Assembly: GCA_021734725.1 (NCBI GenBank)
Contig: JAIPIM010000008.1
Span: 1 to 28,325 of the forward strand
Source of the DNA: Minisyncoccota bacterium
GTDB taxonomy: Bacteria; Verrucomicrobiota; Lentisphaeria; Oligosphaerales; MVZH01
DNA: 28,325 nt
Direction: 5' to 3'
The translations under genes were made by a program, and so were the position numbers. The notes under the pieces were generated by a model that searched no databases, had not been told where the DNA came from, and was given only the letters and a program-made list of their open reading frames with translations. Numbering within the stretch: the first letter of the stretch is position 1; the number at the start of each line of letters is the position of its first letter. Below are positions 15,840-24,080 of the stretch, one piece after another.

Positions 15840-17331
15840 TATTTACCACCGACCTCCGTTTCTGTCTCGCCTCCATAGACCGGTAAAAGAACAGCGCTTT
15901 TTCTCGGCTCAACGACACAAATTTTTCCGCGCCGATTTCACCACGCCGCCATTTTTTCATCTCCGCGTAAAGAACATTTCGGTGAAACCCGATGTTGTTG
16001 ATGTTTTCGGTCTGGAAAACTTTTCCCCTGCGAAAAATGGTTTCGATAGACTGCATCGAATGACCACCAATCGATTTGTTGTATGTCGCGGTATTTTTTC
16101 GCGGGACAAAGCGCCCTCTCGACGCAAATTGCCGTTGTACGCTTTCGCTCGCGAGATAGCGCAGGAGATCAACGCACTCGAACGGGTATGGCGTGACCGC
16201 GGACAGGACGGCAAGAATGGCATTCAACCGGTTCATACCTTCGTTCATACAGGGCTCCGGAAAAACATCATAGTCAGCGACGTGCCGGTTCGCGAAGTGG
16301 AGATTCCAACAGGTATTCCCGAAGGCAATGGGCACCCGTTTTTCGATTAACGCGTTTGCACTGTCGAGCGTACCGAACTGGATGTTCGGCAAGAACATCC
16401 CGGGCTCCCGCCAAAACCGGTCAAACCATTGAACAAACTCCGAAAACTCGGGTGACGCCAGGATGGCCGGGATGTCGAAACCGTCGACGGACTTTCCGTG
16501 AACCAAAAAGAACCAGTCAACGATCGAGTGGTTCGATGCTATCATGGACTCGTAGGGACCCTTCGGGAACGTATCAAGCCGTGCCAGTTTTTCGATGAAA
16601 GCATAGGGATCGAGCCCGGCAAGTTCTTCCCGATATATCTCCGCGACGGACGAGTCCACGAATACGCAGGTCCCCGAGGCTACCAGCGGCATGCCCCAGC
16701 ACGATCCGTTATACATCGACGCTTTCGCGAACGCGGGATAGCATGCGTCCTCGCAACCCAGGTGATGATCCGACAACTCGGACGTATCGAACAACCACCC
16801 GTTCGTTACGAACCACGGTAAGATTTCATCCACAACCAGCAGGATGTCAGTGGAAAACAGCGGGGAGTCGTCACGTGGAAATACGTGGTTGTCAAATTCA
16901 CGGATGGTAACGGCAACGTCTTCGCGGTCGCGCTCGAAATCGGAAATGACCTTCTTCCACAGGTTCCCGTAGCCCGCCATTTCAACAGCGGGGATACCGA
17001 GCGTCAACACTTTGCGCGAACCGTCTTTCTGCAATGTCAATAAGTATTCGTCATGCACCACTTCCGCCTTCCCTTCTCCGACCCCATCAGGAAGCGGGCG
17101 CTCGGGCCGCGACTTGACATAGGAACCACTGCCCCGAATGTTCTCGAGGATCCCCTCCTCGGCAAGCATGACAACCGCGCGCTGAATGGAAATCCTCCCA
17201 ATTCCCAGCATCTCAGCCAGCTTACCGCGCGACGGCAGACGGTCGCCAACCGCGTACGATTCATTCAGTATCAAATCAACGATCTTCTCGCGGGCGATCA
17301 GGTACTCAAGTTGGTGACTTTTCTTTGACAT
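15736..17331 (-). CDS. GntR-family regulator fused to a solute-binding-protein domain
   Basis: A 531-residue protein. Residues about 8-75 form a GntR winged helix-turn-helix (RLPSRGKLAEMLGIGRISIQ is the recognition region, then GILENIRGSGSYVKS). Residues about 105-440 look like an ABC-type extracellular solute-binding domain (LGIPAVEMAGYGNLWKKVIS, then VRVPIAFGNT and SVQRQFASRGRFVPRKN-like segments). There is no signal peptide, so the binding domain should be cytoplasmic and act as a ligand-sensing module. The ATG at 17331 has AGGAT about seven bases upstream, within a 13-base palindrome ATCCTGACAGGAT (17338-17350) that could be an autoregulatory operator. It diverges from the second URO-D gene and overlaps the prepilin gene. 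The ligand is unknown; a sugar is likely. Confidence 0.8.
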   Translation of the reverse strand: MSKKSHQLEYLIAREKIVDLILNESYAVGDRLPSRGKLAEMLGIGRISIQRAVVMLAEEGILENIRGSGSYVKSRPERPLPDGVGEGKAEVVHDEYLLTLQKDGSRKVLTLGIPAVEMAGYGNLWKKVISDFERDREDVAVTIREFDNHVFPRDDSPLFSTDILLVVDEILPWFVTNGWLFDTSELSDHHLGCEDACYPAFAKASMYNGSCWGMPLVASGTCVFVDSSVAEIYREELAGLDPYAFIEKLARLDTFPKGPYESMIASNHSIVDWFFLVHGKSVDGFDIPAILASPEFSEFVQWFDRFWREPGMFLPNIQFGTLDSANALIEKRVPIAFGNTCWNLHFANRHVADYDVFPEPCMNEGMNRLNAILAVLSAVTPYPFECVDLLRYLASESVQRQFASRGRFVPRKNTATYNKSIGGHSMQSIETIFRRGKVFQTENINNIGFHRNVLYAEMKKWRRGEIGAEKFVSLSREKALFFYRSMEARQKRRSVVNSDSRNKKNEHAPAASWIPGTDGDSRWDRQEVHAY

Positions 17332-17337
17332 GTTTCT

Positions 17338-17350
17338 ATCCTGACAGGAT
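17338..17350. promoter_or_regulatory. 13-base palindrome at the regulator's ribosome binding site
   Basis: ATCCTGACAGGAT is a perfect palindrome around a central A and covers the Shine-Dalgarno of the GntR-SBP gene. It is a candidate operator for autorepression, or a chance palindrome. Confidence 0.35.
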
Positions 17351-17550
17351 TCGTGAAGAATTCGAACTACAGTGCAACGCGCGGACGTTCTCTTTTCGCG
17401 TTCGCTCAAAGACCCTCTACAGTACGTCTGACATATAGAATCGCGTTATTCCAAAACTCGCTCTCGCCAAGATGGAACGGGATCGACATTGAACGTCACG
17501 CACATTAGCATATATTGATTTATTCCATTTTGCAACCGTGTTTTGGCGGT

Positions 17551-17573
17551 TTTTCATGAAAAGTATGAAAAGT
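17551..17573. promoter_or_regulatory. TTTTCATGAAAA palindrome with a repeated ATGAAAAGT
   Basis: TTTTCATGAAAA (17551-17562) is a 12-base palindrome. ATGAAAAGT is repeated at 17556 and 17565, giving a direct repeat with 9-base spacing. It lies about 55 bases before the URO-D start and 220 bases before the regulator's start in the divergent spacer, so it could be an operator or -35 region element for the URO-D gene. Confidence 0.4.
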
Positions 17574-17626
17574 AGTGGCGAATGATCGGACAAAAAAAAT
17601 GCAGGACAGAAAAACAGGAAGCTAAC

Positions 17627-18760
17627 ATGACCGAACGAGAACATTTCCAACACGTTGCACGTCAAGACGTGAAGGTTGCCCCCACGACTATCGAGCCCGG
17701 CCCGCTGGTGCCCACCTGGGAACGCTGGAGGGACGAAGGTCTCAATCCCGCCCTGGACCCGCATGACTACGATGAGTGGTGCGAGGCATTCGGTTTCGAT
17801 CACTGGGCCACCAGTGTGTCAGTCAGCCGCCCCAAGCCACCGCTATATAAAAAGGAAATACTCGAAGAAACAGACACTACCTACACCATGCGCAGAGAGG
17901 ATGGATCGATCATCCAGGAAATGAAAGGCGAGCACAAAAGTATCTACCATGAACTGCGCCCGGCCATCACGTCAAAGGAGGAATGGGAGCGCTTCAAGAA
18001 ATGGCTCGACGTCGAGGCTCCCCTCCCCCAAGGTAATGAACCGTGGGTGCAAAATGCCTTTGCAAAAGCTCGACAGCTTCGGACGCCAGTCTGGCTGTCC
18101 GCCGGCAGCCTTATGGGCAAAATCCGCAACTGGCTTGGATTCGAAGAGTTCGCCATGAAACCGTTTGACGACCGAGAGTGGATCGAGGATATGTTCGAAA
18201 CCTGCTGCCGTGCCGCGGAGTGGCAGGTCCGGGCTTTCGGCAAAAACGGGGTCCCTCTGGATGTAGTACACTTCTGGGAAGACATCTGTTTCAAGAACGG
18301 CCCCATCATACACCCTGACGTATTTGAAGAGATGGTTGTTCCCCGGTATCGTCGTATCGCGGATCTGGCGGCAGGCTACGGATACGATTTTGTTTCCGTG
18401 GATTCGGACGGCAATCTCTGGGCGCTGCTGTCCGGCTGGCTGAAGGGAGGGATTAATGTGATTAATCCGTTGGAAGTTCAGGCGGGAATGGACGTCAATC
18501 AAATTCAGGACGAGTACGGAACAGACTTCCTGCTGATGGGCGGAATCCATAAACATAAGTTAACGGGCGGCGAGGCGGCGATCGTCGAGGAACTGCGACG
18601 GGTCAAACCGGCCGTCGAACGGGGCCGCTACATCCCGTGCCTGGACCACAACGTCCCGCATGATGTTTCGCTGCAAAACTATCTCTGCTACTGCCGGCTC
18701 AAACCCGAGATCCTCGAGTTGGAAACCCCGGCATTCGATTCCAACGCGGTACTGGCCTGA
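17627..18760 (+). CDS. Second URO-D superfamily protein
   Basis: A 377-residue uroporphyrinogen-decarboxylase-fold protein. It has the family layout (WERW..EGL at the start, then VHFWEDICFKNGPIIHP, PLEVQAGMDV and LLMGGIHKHKL). The zinc His-x-Cys seen in the first URO-D protein (110-1204) is absent, replaced by VDSDGN, so it probably does not bind zinc in the MtaA manner. Start at ATG 17627 with AGGAAG upstream; a longer frame to 17582 has no clear site. It diverges from the GntR-SBP regulator and is probably a regulatory target. No other gene is co-transcribed. Reaction unknown; methyl transfer or decarboxylation of a sugar-derived compound is speculative. Confidence 0.8.
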   Translation: MTEREHFQHVARQDVKVAPTTIEPGPLVPTWERWRDEGLNPALDPHDYDEWCEAFGFDHWATSVSVSRPKPPLYKKEILEETDTTYTMRREDGSIIQEMKGEHKSIYHELRPAITSKEEWERFKKWLDVEAPLPQGNEPWVQNAFAKARQLRTPVWLSAGSLMGKIRNWLGFEEFAMKPFDDREWIEDMFETCCRAAEWQVRAFGKNGVPLDVVHFWEDICFKNGPIIHPDVFEEMVVPRYRRIADLAAGYGYDFVSVDSDGNLWALLSGWLKGGINVINPLEVQAGMDVNQIQDEYGTDFLLMGGIHKHKLTGGEAAIVEELRRVKPAVERGRYIPCLDHNVPHDVSLQNYLCYCRLKPEILELETPAFDSNAVLA

Positions 18761-18798
18761 CACTGTGCGGAAAGGCTGAAGATGAAGGATGAAAGCAG

Positions 18799-18830
18799 GA
18801 CAAACCACTGAACATTCAGAATTGGGTGTC
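18799..18830 (+). repeat. Short dispersed 3' element, copy 3
   Basis: This is the most complete copy: GACAAACCACTGAACATTCAG followed by AATTGGGTGTC. It follows a GATGAAGGATGAAAG sequence (18781-18795), 38 bases after the URO-D stop. See 4972-4997 and 6089-6109 for the other copies. Confidence 0.55.
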
Positions 18831-18857
18831 AAGTTCCGGGTTTTCCGCCCCGTCCGA

Positions 18858-18872
18858 CCAGCCCGTGGCTGG
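18858..18872. terminator. Small GC-rich hairpin between convergent genes
   Basis: CCAGCC-CGT-GGCTGG is a perfect 6-bp stem between the convergent URO-D and GH127 genes. No T-tract follows on either strand, so an intrinsic terminator role is only a possibility. Confidence 0.3.
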
Positions 18873-18938
18873 CAGCCTTCAGGTTTCAGCCTTCAGGTTT
18901 CAGGTTTCAGCCTTCAGGTTTCAGGTTTCATCCTTCAG
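18872..18938 (-). repeat. Heptamer tract (TTCAGGT/TTCAGCC/TTCATCC) abutting the GH127 stop
   Basis: About nine heptamers in mixed order, TTCAGCC, TTCAGGT and one TTCATCC. On the minus strand it reads as (TGAAACC/TGAAGGC/TGAAGGA) units immediately after the TAA stop of the GH127 gene (18939-18941). It shares the TGAAGGA unit with tracts at 4904 and 8586, so it is in the sense orientation of the preceding gene. Confidence 0.7.
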
Positions 18939-20846
18939 TTATCCCCCTGCCCGATCGTACGCCATCCACACCGTCATTGCGTGATTCCCGCGGTTTGCCC
19001 ACAGTGCATAAGGAATAGCTTGAAGGCGGGCGGGCTGAACATCGAGACATGCCGGGCTGGCATATAGAGATTTCGCATGCGTCGACTCAATGGCGTAAGC
19101 GTCGCCGGTAATCGAACAACATCCCCCGAGAAGGTCGGGACAATAATCAACCGTCCACTGTGTTCCGTGGTGTACAACAAGATTGCTGACGGGCACATCG
19201 TTGTCGACTTGTTCGACGCAATACACGACGGGTCCCCGCTGCAGGGCCGCGCAACCGCGCACCGCCTCAACTCGAGGATCGGCAGCGACCGTTTCGACCG
19301 GCATACGCCATGTCAGGTCAACCACCGTAGTTCCCGACCAGTCTCGCTGAAGGGGCAGGTACCCCCGGTGAACCGAACTCTCCAGGGGTTGACCATCGAT
19401 GCTCACCTCGTAATCAGCGCACCAACCGGGAACACGCAGCCATATTGTCTTCCGCAAAATATCGGAAGACTGAACGGTCAGTTTCACCTCTTCCCCCCAC
19501 GGATAATCCGTCTCCTGAGTCACGGTCAGTTTCGCACCACCGGTCTGAAAGGAAGCCTCGGACGCAGTGTAGAGATGCAGATAAATGTCACCATCGTTGT
19601 TGGTGGAATAAACATACTGTCCGAGCGAAGCCAGCAAGCGGGAAATGTTCGCTGGACAACAGGCACAGCCGAACCACTTTTGCCGGCGATTACTTTCTCC
19701 TCTGAAAAATGGCGCCTTCCCGTCGTAAGAAAGCGGGTTCACATAGAAGTAGTGGTGTCCATCCAGGCTCAAACCGGAGAGTACGCCATTGTACAGAGCT
19801 CGTTCGAGGATGTCAACGTATTTCCCATCGGGTTCGGCGAGCATCATACGGTGCGCAAAGAAAACCAACCCGATCGCCGCACATGTCTCCGCATAGGCCG
19901 TGCTGTTGGGCAGTTCGTAATCTTCGCCGAACGCTTCGCCGGTGTGACGCGCGCCCACACCGCCGGTAATGTACATCTTGCGCGTCGTTGTGTTGTTCCA
20001 TAGCCTACGGCAGGCTTCGAAAAGTTCCGTGTCGTCGGTAAGGGTGGCCACGTCGACCGCGCCGGCATACAGGTACATGGCACGTACCGCATGCCCCCAG
20101 GCCTCATCCTGTTCGCGTACCGGCTTATGCGCCTGCCAATAACGCCAGTCCGAGCTCCGGACCTGTTCGCCCCGCGTTTCGGCTTCGGTCTGGAAGAAAC
20201 AGGGAGAGTGCCCTCGTTCGTTCACAAAATACGCGGCGAGATCACGGTAACGAGTCTCTCCGGTTGCACAATGCAGACGGATCAACGCAAGTTCTATCTC
20301 TTCATGCCCGGGGTATCCACGCACGTTACCCTTCTCGCGACCGAATCTGGAATCGATGTGGTCAGCCATGCGGCACATCACATCCAGCAGTTTCCGTTTT
20401 CCGGTAGCCTCATGATAGGCAACCGCGGCTTCCATCAGGTGGCCCGCGCAATAAAGCTCATGATTGTCGCGTAGATTGGTCCATTTCTTGTCAGGCTCGA
20501 ACGTCGAATAATAAGTATTCAGGTAGCCATCGTCTTCCTGCGCTTTTTCCAAGAGATCGACCACGGCGTCCGCCAGCCGCTCCAACTCCGTATCCGGGTA
20601 CGCCGCAAGGGAGTAACCGACGGCCTCCAGCCACTTGGCAATATCCGAGTCCCAAAATTTATGACCATGACATCGACGCGTGACGTTCTCACCCGCGGCA
20701 AGCCGCACCTGGTCGATGCGACCGGTCTCTTCCATTCTTGCATACTGCTGATGCAATGTCAGCTCACGGTTCAAGTGAACGCGACTCCCCAGGAACCCAT
20801 CGGTCAACAGTACGTTCTTCGAATTAGCAGGCGTCAATGTCCGCAT
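18939..20846 (-). CDS. Glycoside hydrolase family 127 (beta-L-arabinofuranosidase-like, DUF1680)
   Basis: A 635-residue cytoplasmic-looking protein (no signal peptide) of the GH127/DUF1680 family; characterised members release beta-L-arabinofuranose using a zinc-bound cysteine nucleophile. The expected ligands are present: E320 and C322 in YAETCAAIG, and C396-C397 in CACCPANIS, with C397 as the probable nucleophile. The (alpha/alpha)6 barrel motifs KFWDSDIAKWLEA, DGYLNTYYS and ITGGVGARHTGEAFGE are all recognisable. It is full length for the family. ATG 20846 is preferred; AAGGAT lies about ten bases upstream. It begins two bases after the stop of the preceding open frame (20849-21340), so the pair is likely to be translated from one message. 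It is the last gene of the long minus-strand operon. Confidence 0.85.
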   Translation of the reverse strand: MRTLTPANSKNVLLTDGFLGSRVHLNRELTLHQQYARMEETGRIDQVRLAAGENVTRRCHGHKFWDSDIAKWLEAVGYSLAAYPDTELERLADAVVDLLEKAQEDDGYLNTYYSTFEPDKKWTNLRDNHELYCAGHLMEAAVAYHEATGKRKLLDVMCRMADHIDSRFGREKGNVRGYPGHEEIELALIRLHCATGETRYRDLAAYFVNERGHSPCFFQTEAETRGEQVRSSDWRYWQAHKPVREQDEAWGHAVRAMYLYAGAVDVATLTDDTELFEACRRLWNNTTTRKMYITGGVGARHTGEAFGEDYELPNSTAYAETCAAIGLVFFAHRMMLAEPDGKYVDILERALYNGVLSGLSLDGHHYFYVNPLSYDGKAPFFRGESNRRQKWFGCACCPANISRLLASLGQYVYSTNNDGDIYLHLYTASEASFQTGGAKLTVTQETDYPWGEEVKLTVQSSDILRKTIWLRVPGWCADYEVSIDGQPLESSVHRGYLPLQRDWSGTTVVDLTWRMPVETVAADPRVEAVRGCAALQRGPVVYCVEQVDNDVPVSNLVVHHGTQWTVDYCPDLLGGCCSITGDAYAIESTHAKSLYASPACLDVQPARLQAIPYALWANRGNHAMTVWMAYDRAGG

Positions 20847-20848
20847 TG

Positions 20849-21340
20849 TCAATGTATCCTTAACGTGATTTTGGGGGCTCGTTCCCCGGAATGATGCAAA
20901 CCCCAGTGAATACCGAGGTCACTGGACACTCGTACTCCGCCGTTCGATTCGGGATTCAGTATCCACTCCCGGACCATGGCATCCACCTCTGGCCCCTCGA
21001 ACACCCAGGGCGACTCAACCACCGGTATAGCCTCGCCAACCCGCTCGCCCGCGGATGGAAGGTTGTTCTCGGAGAAACTCTCCGCGGTCCACTCCTCAGA
21101 GATCGCTTCCAAGTACACCGTTTCTTTCCCGGTGCGCGGACGCATGTACGTCCGATGAAGCACGATTTTTGCGCTGAGCCTGGATACATCCACCATAGAC
21201 AATGTTCTTTTCCATGATCCGCATCTCCCTGGTTGTCCGGCACCGCAGGAAACGGCCGGCTGGCAATCAAGATACCACCGCAGGCAACGCCGTGTAAAGC
21301 GCACCTCGCAAATCCGCGCATCAAAACAACATGGGTTCAC
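20849..21340 (-). CDS. Degenerate DNRLRE/CBM96-like module, possibly frameshifted from the sialidase
   Basis: An open frame of up to 163 residues. Its C-terminal two-thirds resembles a DNRLRE carbohydrate-binding module: WKRTLSMVDVSRLSAKIVLH, then EEWTAESFSENNLPSAGERV, DAMVREWI and a final LHHSGERAPKITLRI that matches the family's end strand. No signal peptide or clear start is seen. The frame differs by +1 from the preceding sialidase-like gene and overlaps its last codons (21321-21340). If one base of TTTT near 21321 were skipped, the propeller would continue into this module. It could be an assembly error, a real frameshift, or a small separate gene. Confidence refers to the module's identity. 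Confidence 0.5.
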   Translation of the reverse strand: MNPCCFDARICEVRFTRRCLRWYLDCQPAVSCGAGQPGRCGSWKRTLSMVDVSRLSAKIVLHRTYMRPRTGKETVYLEAISEEWTAESFSENNLPSAGERVGEAIPVVESPWVFEGPEVDAMVREWILNPESNGGVRVSSDLGIHWGLHHSGERAPKITLRIH

Positions 21341-22520
21341 GCGGATGTCCTTGCGGGTTTGGATAATCGAACTGGTCGTAGGCGATCATAAAACTGTCCG
21401 GGCCGTCGGCGACCAGGCTTGTGTAGCCGCTGGTGCGGGTTTGTTTGGGACGCCCCTTGGGATCTTCGCCTTTCTGGAAGCCGACTCCTTCCCCTTTGAC
21501 ACCCGTGCCTTCGAACGATTCGACCACCAGGTGAATCGGGTTCTCCCAGACCTCGCCTTTGCCGTCTTTACTGAACAGCAGGTGGACGCCAGGGCGGCCG
21601 AAGCCAAGTACCGTAATACCGTTGTCGAGCGTAAGCAACTGCGGCAGGACGCCGAACGGCCAGAGTTCCGCCGGTGCCGTCCAGGTTTTTCCGCCGTCGG
21701 TCGAACGGACGCGATACATGGGGCCGGTTTTGGCGCACTCGGTACGGAGAACCGCGAGCAGCGAGTTGTCCGGCAGTGCGGTTACGTATGGTTCGGTATA
21801 GCCCGCCAGTTGGTGATCGTCGTCGCGGGCAATGACAGCGTGGAAGCGCCAGGTGATGCCGCCGTCGGTTGACTTGAGGCAGTAACTTTGCGATTTTGGG
21901 TAAGGTTTCCGGTCGGATCCCAGTCGGGCGCCATAGAAAATCCCCAGAAGACTGCCGTCGGGCAGTTCCAGAATATACTGGCATCCCCGCCCGCGGACGA
22001 CGGAATACTCGGCGTCCGGCGGATCGTAACAGGTGATGCCGCTGCCGTCATCGTCGATTGTCGCGGGAATTCGTTCCCATGCATTTTTACCCGCTGGCTT
22101 CCTCATCAGTAATTGCCGGGTCAACTCTTCGGGCATTTGGAGGGGATCGCGGATTGTATACACGCCGTTATAGCCATGTTCCCAAGGGGTCCCTTCGGGC
22201 AAGTCTGCTTTGGGTACGTCTTTCTCCGGAGGTTTCTCAAGACGAATCATATCGCCGTTTCGAAGTGTGCACGTGTTTCGACCGCCAAACGCTTTGTCGG
22301 CTTCTTGCCAGGTCGCTCCGTTGTCCACGGACCTGTAGGCCACGGGTGCGTGCCGTTTCCTGGCGCTGTCCAGCGATGCACTGTCCACCGTGCGGCTGAA
22401 TGTTACCTCAAGCAGGTTGTCGGCCAGCCGAGTGATGCTCGGGAACTGCCAAACGCCCCAGGGATGCTGTTCTTCGGTTGTCTGCGCAACGACGATTTCC
22501 GTGTTCATGTCGATGGTCAT
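21321..22520 (-). CDS. Sialidase-like BNR propeller protein with shortened C-terminus
   Basis: A 399-residue BNR/Asp-box protein, paralogous to the gene at 25439-26734. Asp-box-like sequences include SVDNGATW, STDGGITW and STDGGKTW. There is no signal peptide. It ends ...GHPREPMLF, whereas the paralogue continues GQPRKTVLVRVIE, so the last propeller strand seems to be cut by a stop. A +1 shift there would restore LFDARICEVRF and run into the DNRLRE-like frame. The start at ATG 22520 has AGGGAAG upstream; a second ATG lies at 22508. It follows the GH10-like hydrolase by 25 bases in the same operon. Substrate unknown. Confidence 0.75.
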   Translation of the reverse strand: MTIDMNTEIVVAQTTEEQHPWGVWQFPSITRLADNLLEVTFSRTVDSASLDSARKRHAPVAYRSVDNGATWQEADKAFGGRNTCTLRNGDMIRLEKPPEKDVPKADLPEGTPWEHGYNGVYTIRDPLQMPEELTRQLLMRKPAGKNAWERIPATIDDDGSGITCYDPPDAEYSVVRGRGCQYILELPDGSLLGIFYGARLGSDRKPYPKSQSYCLKSTDGGITWRFHAVIARDDDHQLAGYTEPYVTALPDNSLLAVLRTECAKTGPMYRVRSTDGGKTWTAPAELWPFGVLPQLLTLDNGITVLGFGRPGVHLLFSKDGKGEVWENPIHLVVESFEGTGVKGEGVGFQKGEDPKGRPKQTRTSGYTSLVADGPDSFMIAYDQFDYPNPQGHPREPMLF

Positions 22521-22545
22521 GGTTCATCTTCCCTCAGTTTTTTTG

Positions 22546-24045
22546 TTATGCGATGGTCAGTTCCGCCCACGTCACGGTCAGTTCGGATGGTGCCTGAAGC
22601 TCGACCACGTTGTATCCGGCATGGAGGGCGTCGAGCGGAATACGGTAGCGCCAGGCTGGCGCCTCCGGGCGGGGTTTGTCCAGCTCGACCGGCTCGGCCG
22701 CGCCGCACAACTCGCCGTTGAGGCGCACCGCGACCGCCGCGCCCTCGACGTCGCCAGCCGGATCGAAGGCGAGCACGACCCAGGCCGCGCCCCTCTCGGG
22801 CTTCGGGCCGATGTGCAGGCGAAACGCTTGCCAGCCGCCCTTCGTGACTTCCGCCGGTAACGCCGCGGCGCGGGGTTCGCCCACCGCCCAGGTATCGGAG
22901 AAGGTAAGTACGTGCCGCCGCGGCTCTTTGGCCATTGCCGCTGGCTCCCCGATCTCGCGCAGCAGCCGCGGATACTCGTCCGGTTCATCAAGCGTCGTCT
23001 GGGCGTCCATGTAATTGAACAGATAGATGCGGTCGGCACCGCGATACAGGAGCGACACTGCCGCTCCGCGCACGGTCTCCAGTGAATTCGTTTGCGGCTT
23101 TACCTCTGGACATGGTCGCAGCAGCAATTCCAGGCCGGCGCACAGTTTCACGCCGGTTCCCCGCAGCAGTTCGCGCCAGAGTTCGACCGGCATGTCCGGC
23201 TCGGCCGTCGCCCAGAACGGCGTCACGACGAGCCAGTCAATCAAACCCTTTCGCGCCCAGGTGACCGCGTCCATCCCAAGCCCGAGCGCCGTGGCCGGCC
23301 GCGACGGTACGCGCGCGCCCAGGCGAATCCGGTGACCGCGCCGGCTCTCCCAGTGGTCAAGCAACCGGCGCGTGCGGTCGGTGAAGGCGGTCAGAAGCTC
23401 CGCGCCCTCGGCCTCGTGCCCCGGACGAAAATGGAACCCGAACCGCATCCAGTCCAGTTCCAGTCCGTCGAAATCGTAACGCTCCGCGAGTTCCTCGATC
23501 AGCCGGAAGTGATAGTCGCGCACCGCCTCGTGGCCGTAATCGAACGCCCGGTCGGCCCAGCCAGTGAACCGGTACGGCACGCGGCGATATTCGGGATGTT
23601 CGCGCCAGAATTCACTGTGCATGAAACTCCGCACGTCGTCGACCGCGTGGATATCGTTCATGCGCATCGAGAGCCAGGGGGCGATACCATGCGTCCGGCA
23701 CCGCTCGATCCAGCGCGCGTAAACGTCGATGCCCGCCCGGTCGAACGCCCAGGCGGTGTGGATCCACCGCCGCGCGCCGGCGCGCCGGTCCGGATCGAGG
23801 CTCTCCAGCAACGGCTGATCGTCCGGCCCCTCCGGGTCGTAGCCGCGCCAGATTGGATCCCAGACCCGGCTGCCATAGCTCGTCCGCATGGAATTAGGAC
23901 TGAACAGCAGTACCTTGACCTGCGTGCCGGCGTACTGATCCACCAAGGCGTCAACCGTCTCCACGGTCGCAGGCTGGTCAGCCCGTGTGTAGAAAAAGTG
24001 GCTGTTGTCTTCGTTGAGTGCGCTGCCCGTCGTCTCCAGGTTCAT
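22546..24045 (-). CDS. GH10-like (GHL10/DUF187-type) TIM-barrel glycoside hydrolase
   Basis: A 499-residue protein with no signal peptide. The first 380 residues look like a TIM barrel of the glycosidase-like GHL families. DFDGLELDWMRFGF gives E196 and D198 at a usual catalytic position. YARWIERCRTHGIAPWLSMR and RIRLGARVPS are further barrel strands. A C-terminal beta-sandwich (about 405-499, ending NVVELQAPSELTVTWAELTI) resembles carbohydrate-binding or jelly-roll modules. Base composition is noticeably more GC-rich by eye than the genes at 1-20 kb. ATG at 24045 has GGAGG seven bases upstream. It lies between the phosphatase-isomerase fusion (35 bases) and a sialidase-like gene. Substrate unassigned. 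Confidence 0.65.
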   Translation of the reverse strand: MNLETTGSALNEDNSHFFYTRADQPATVETVDALVDQYAGTQVKVLLFSPNSMRTSYGSRVWDPIWRGYDPEGPDDQPLLESLDPDRRAGARRWIHTAWAFDRAGIDVYARWIERCRTHGIAPWLSMRMNDIHAVDDVRSFMHSEFWREHPEYRRVPYRFTGWADRAFDYGHEAVRDYHFRLIEELAERYDFDGLELDWMRFGFHFRPGHEAEGAELLTAFTDRTRRLLDHWESRRGHRIRLGARVPSRPATALGLGMDAVTWARKGLIDWLVVTPFWATAEPDMPVELWRELLRGTGVKLCAGLELLLRPCPEVKPQTNSLETVRGAAVSLLYRGADRIYLFNYMDAQTTLDEPDEYPRLLREIGEPAAMAKEPRRHVLTFSDTWAVGEPRAAALPAEVTKGGWQAFRLHIGPKPERGAAWVVLAFDPAGDVEGAAVAVRLNGELCGAAEPVELDKPRPEAPAWRYRIPLDALHAGYNVVELQAPSELTVTWAELTIA

Positions 24046-24080
24046 AGTTGTCCTCCGTTGTATCGACTGTGATGTGGCTT

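Larger units (their letters stand above)
17332..17626. promoter_or_regulatory. Divergent promoter region between GntR-SBP regulator and URO-D gene
   Basis: A 295-base spacer with an AT-rich centre (GCATATATTGATTTATTCC near 17500) and both palindromes listed separately. The promoters themselves are not clear by eye. No gene is seen. Confidence 0.5.

Noticed and set aside
23092..24072. 326-residue plus-strand open frame
   Set aside because: It is a GC-driven shadow of the GHL10-like gene, whose minus-strand frame has recognisable motifs.
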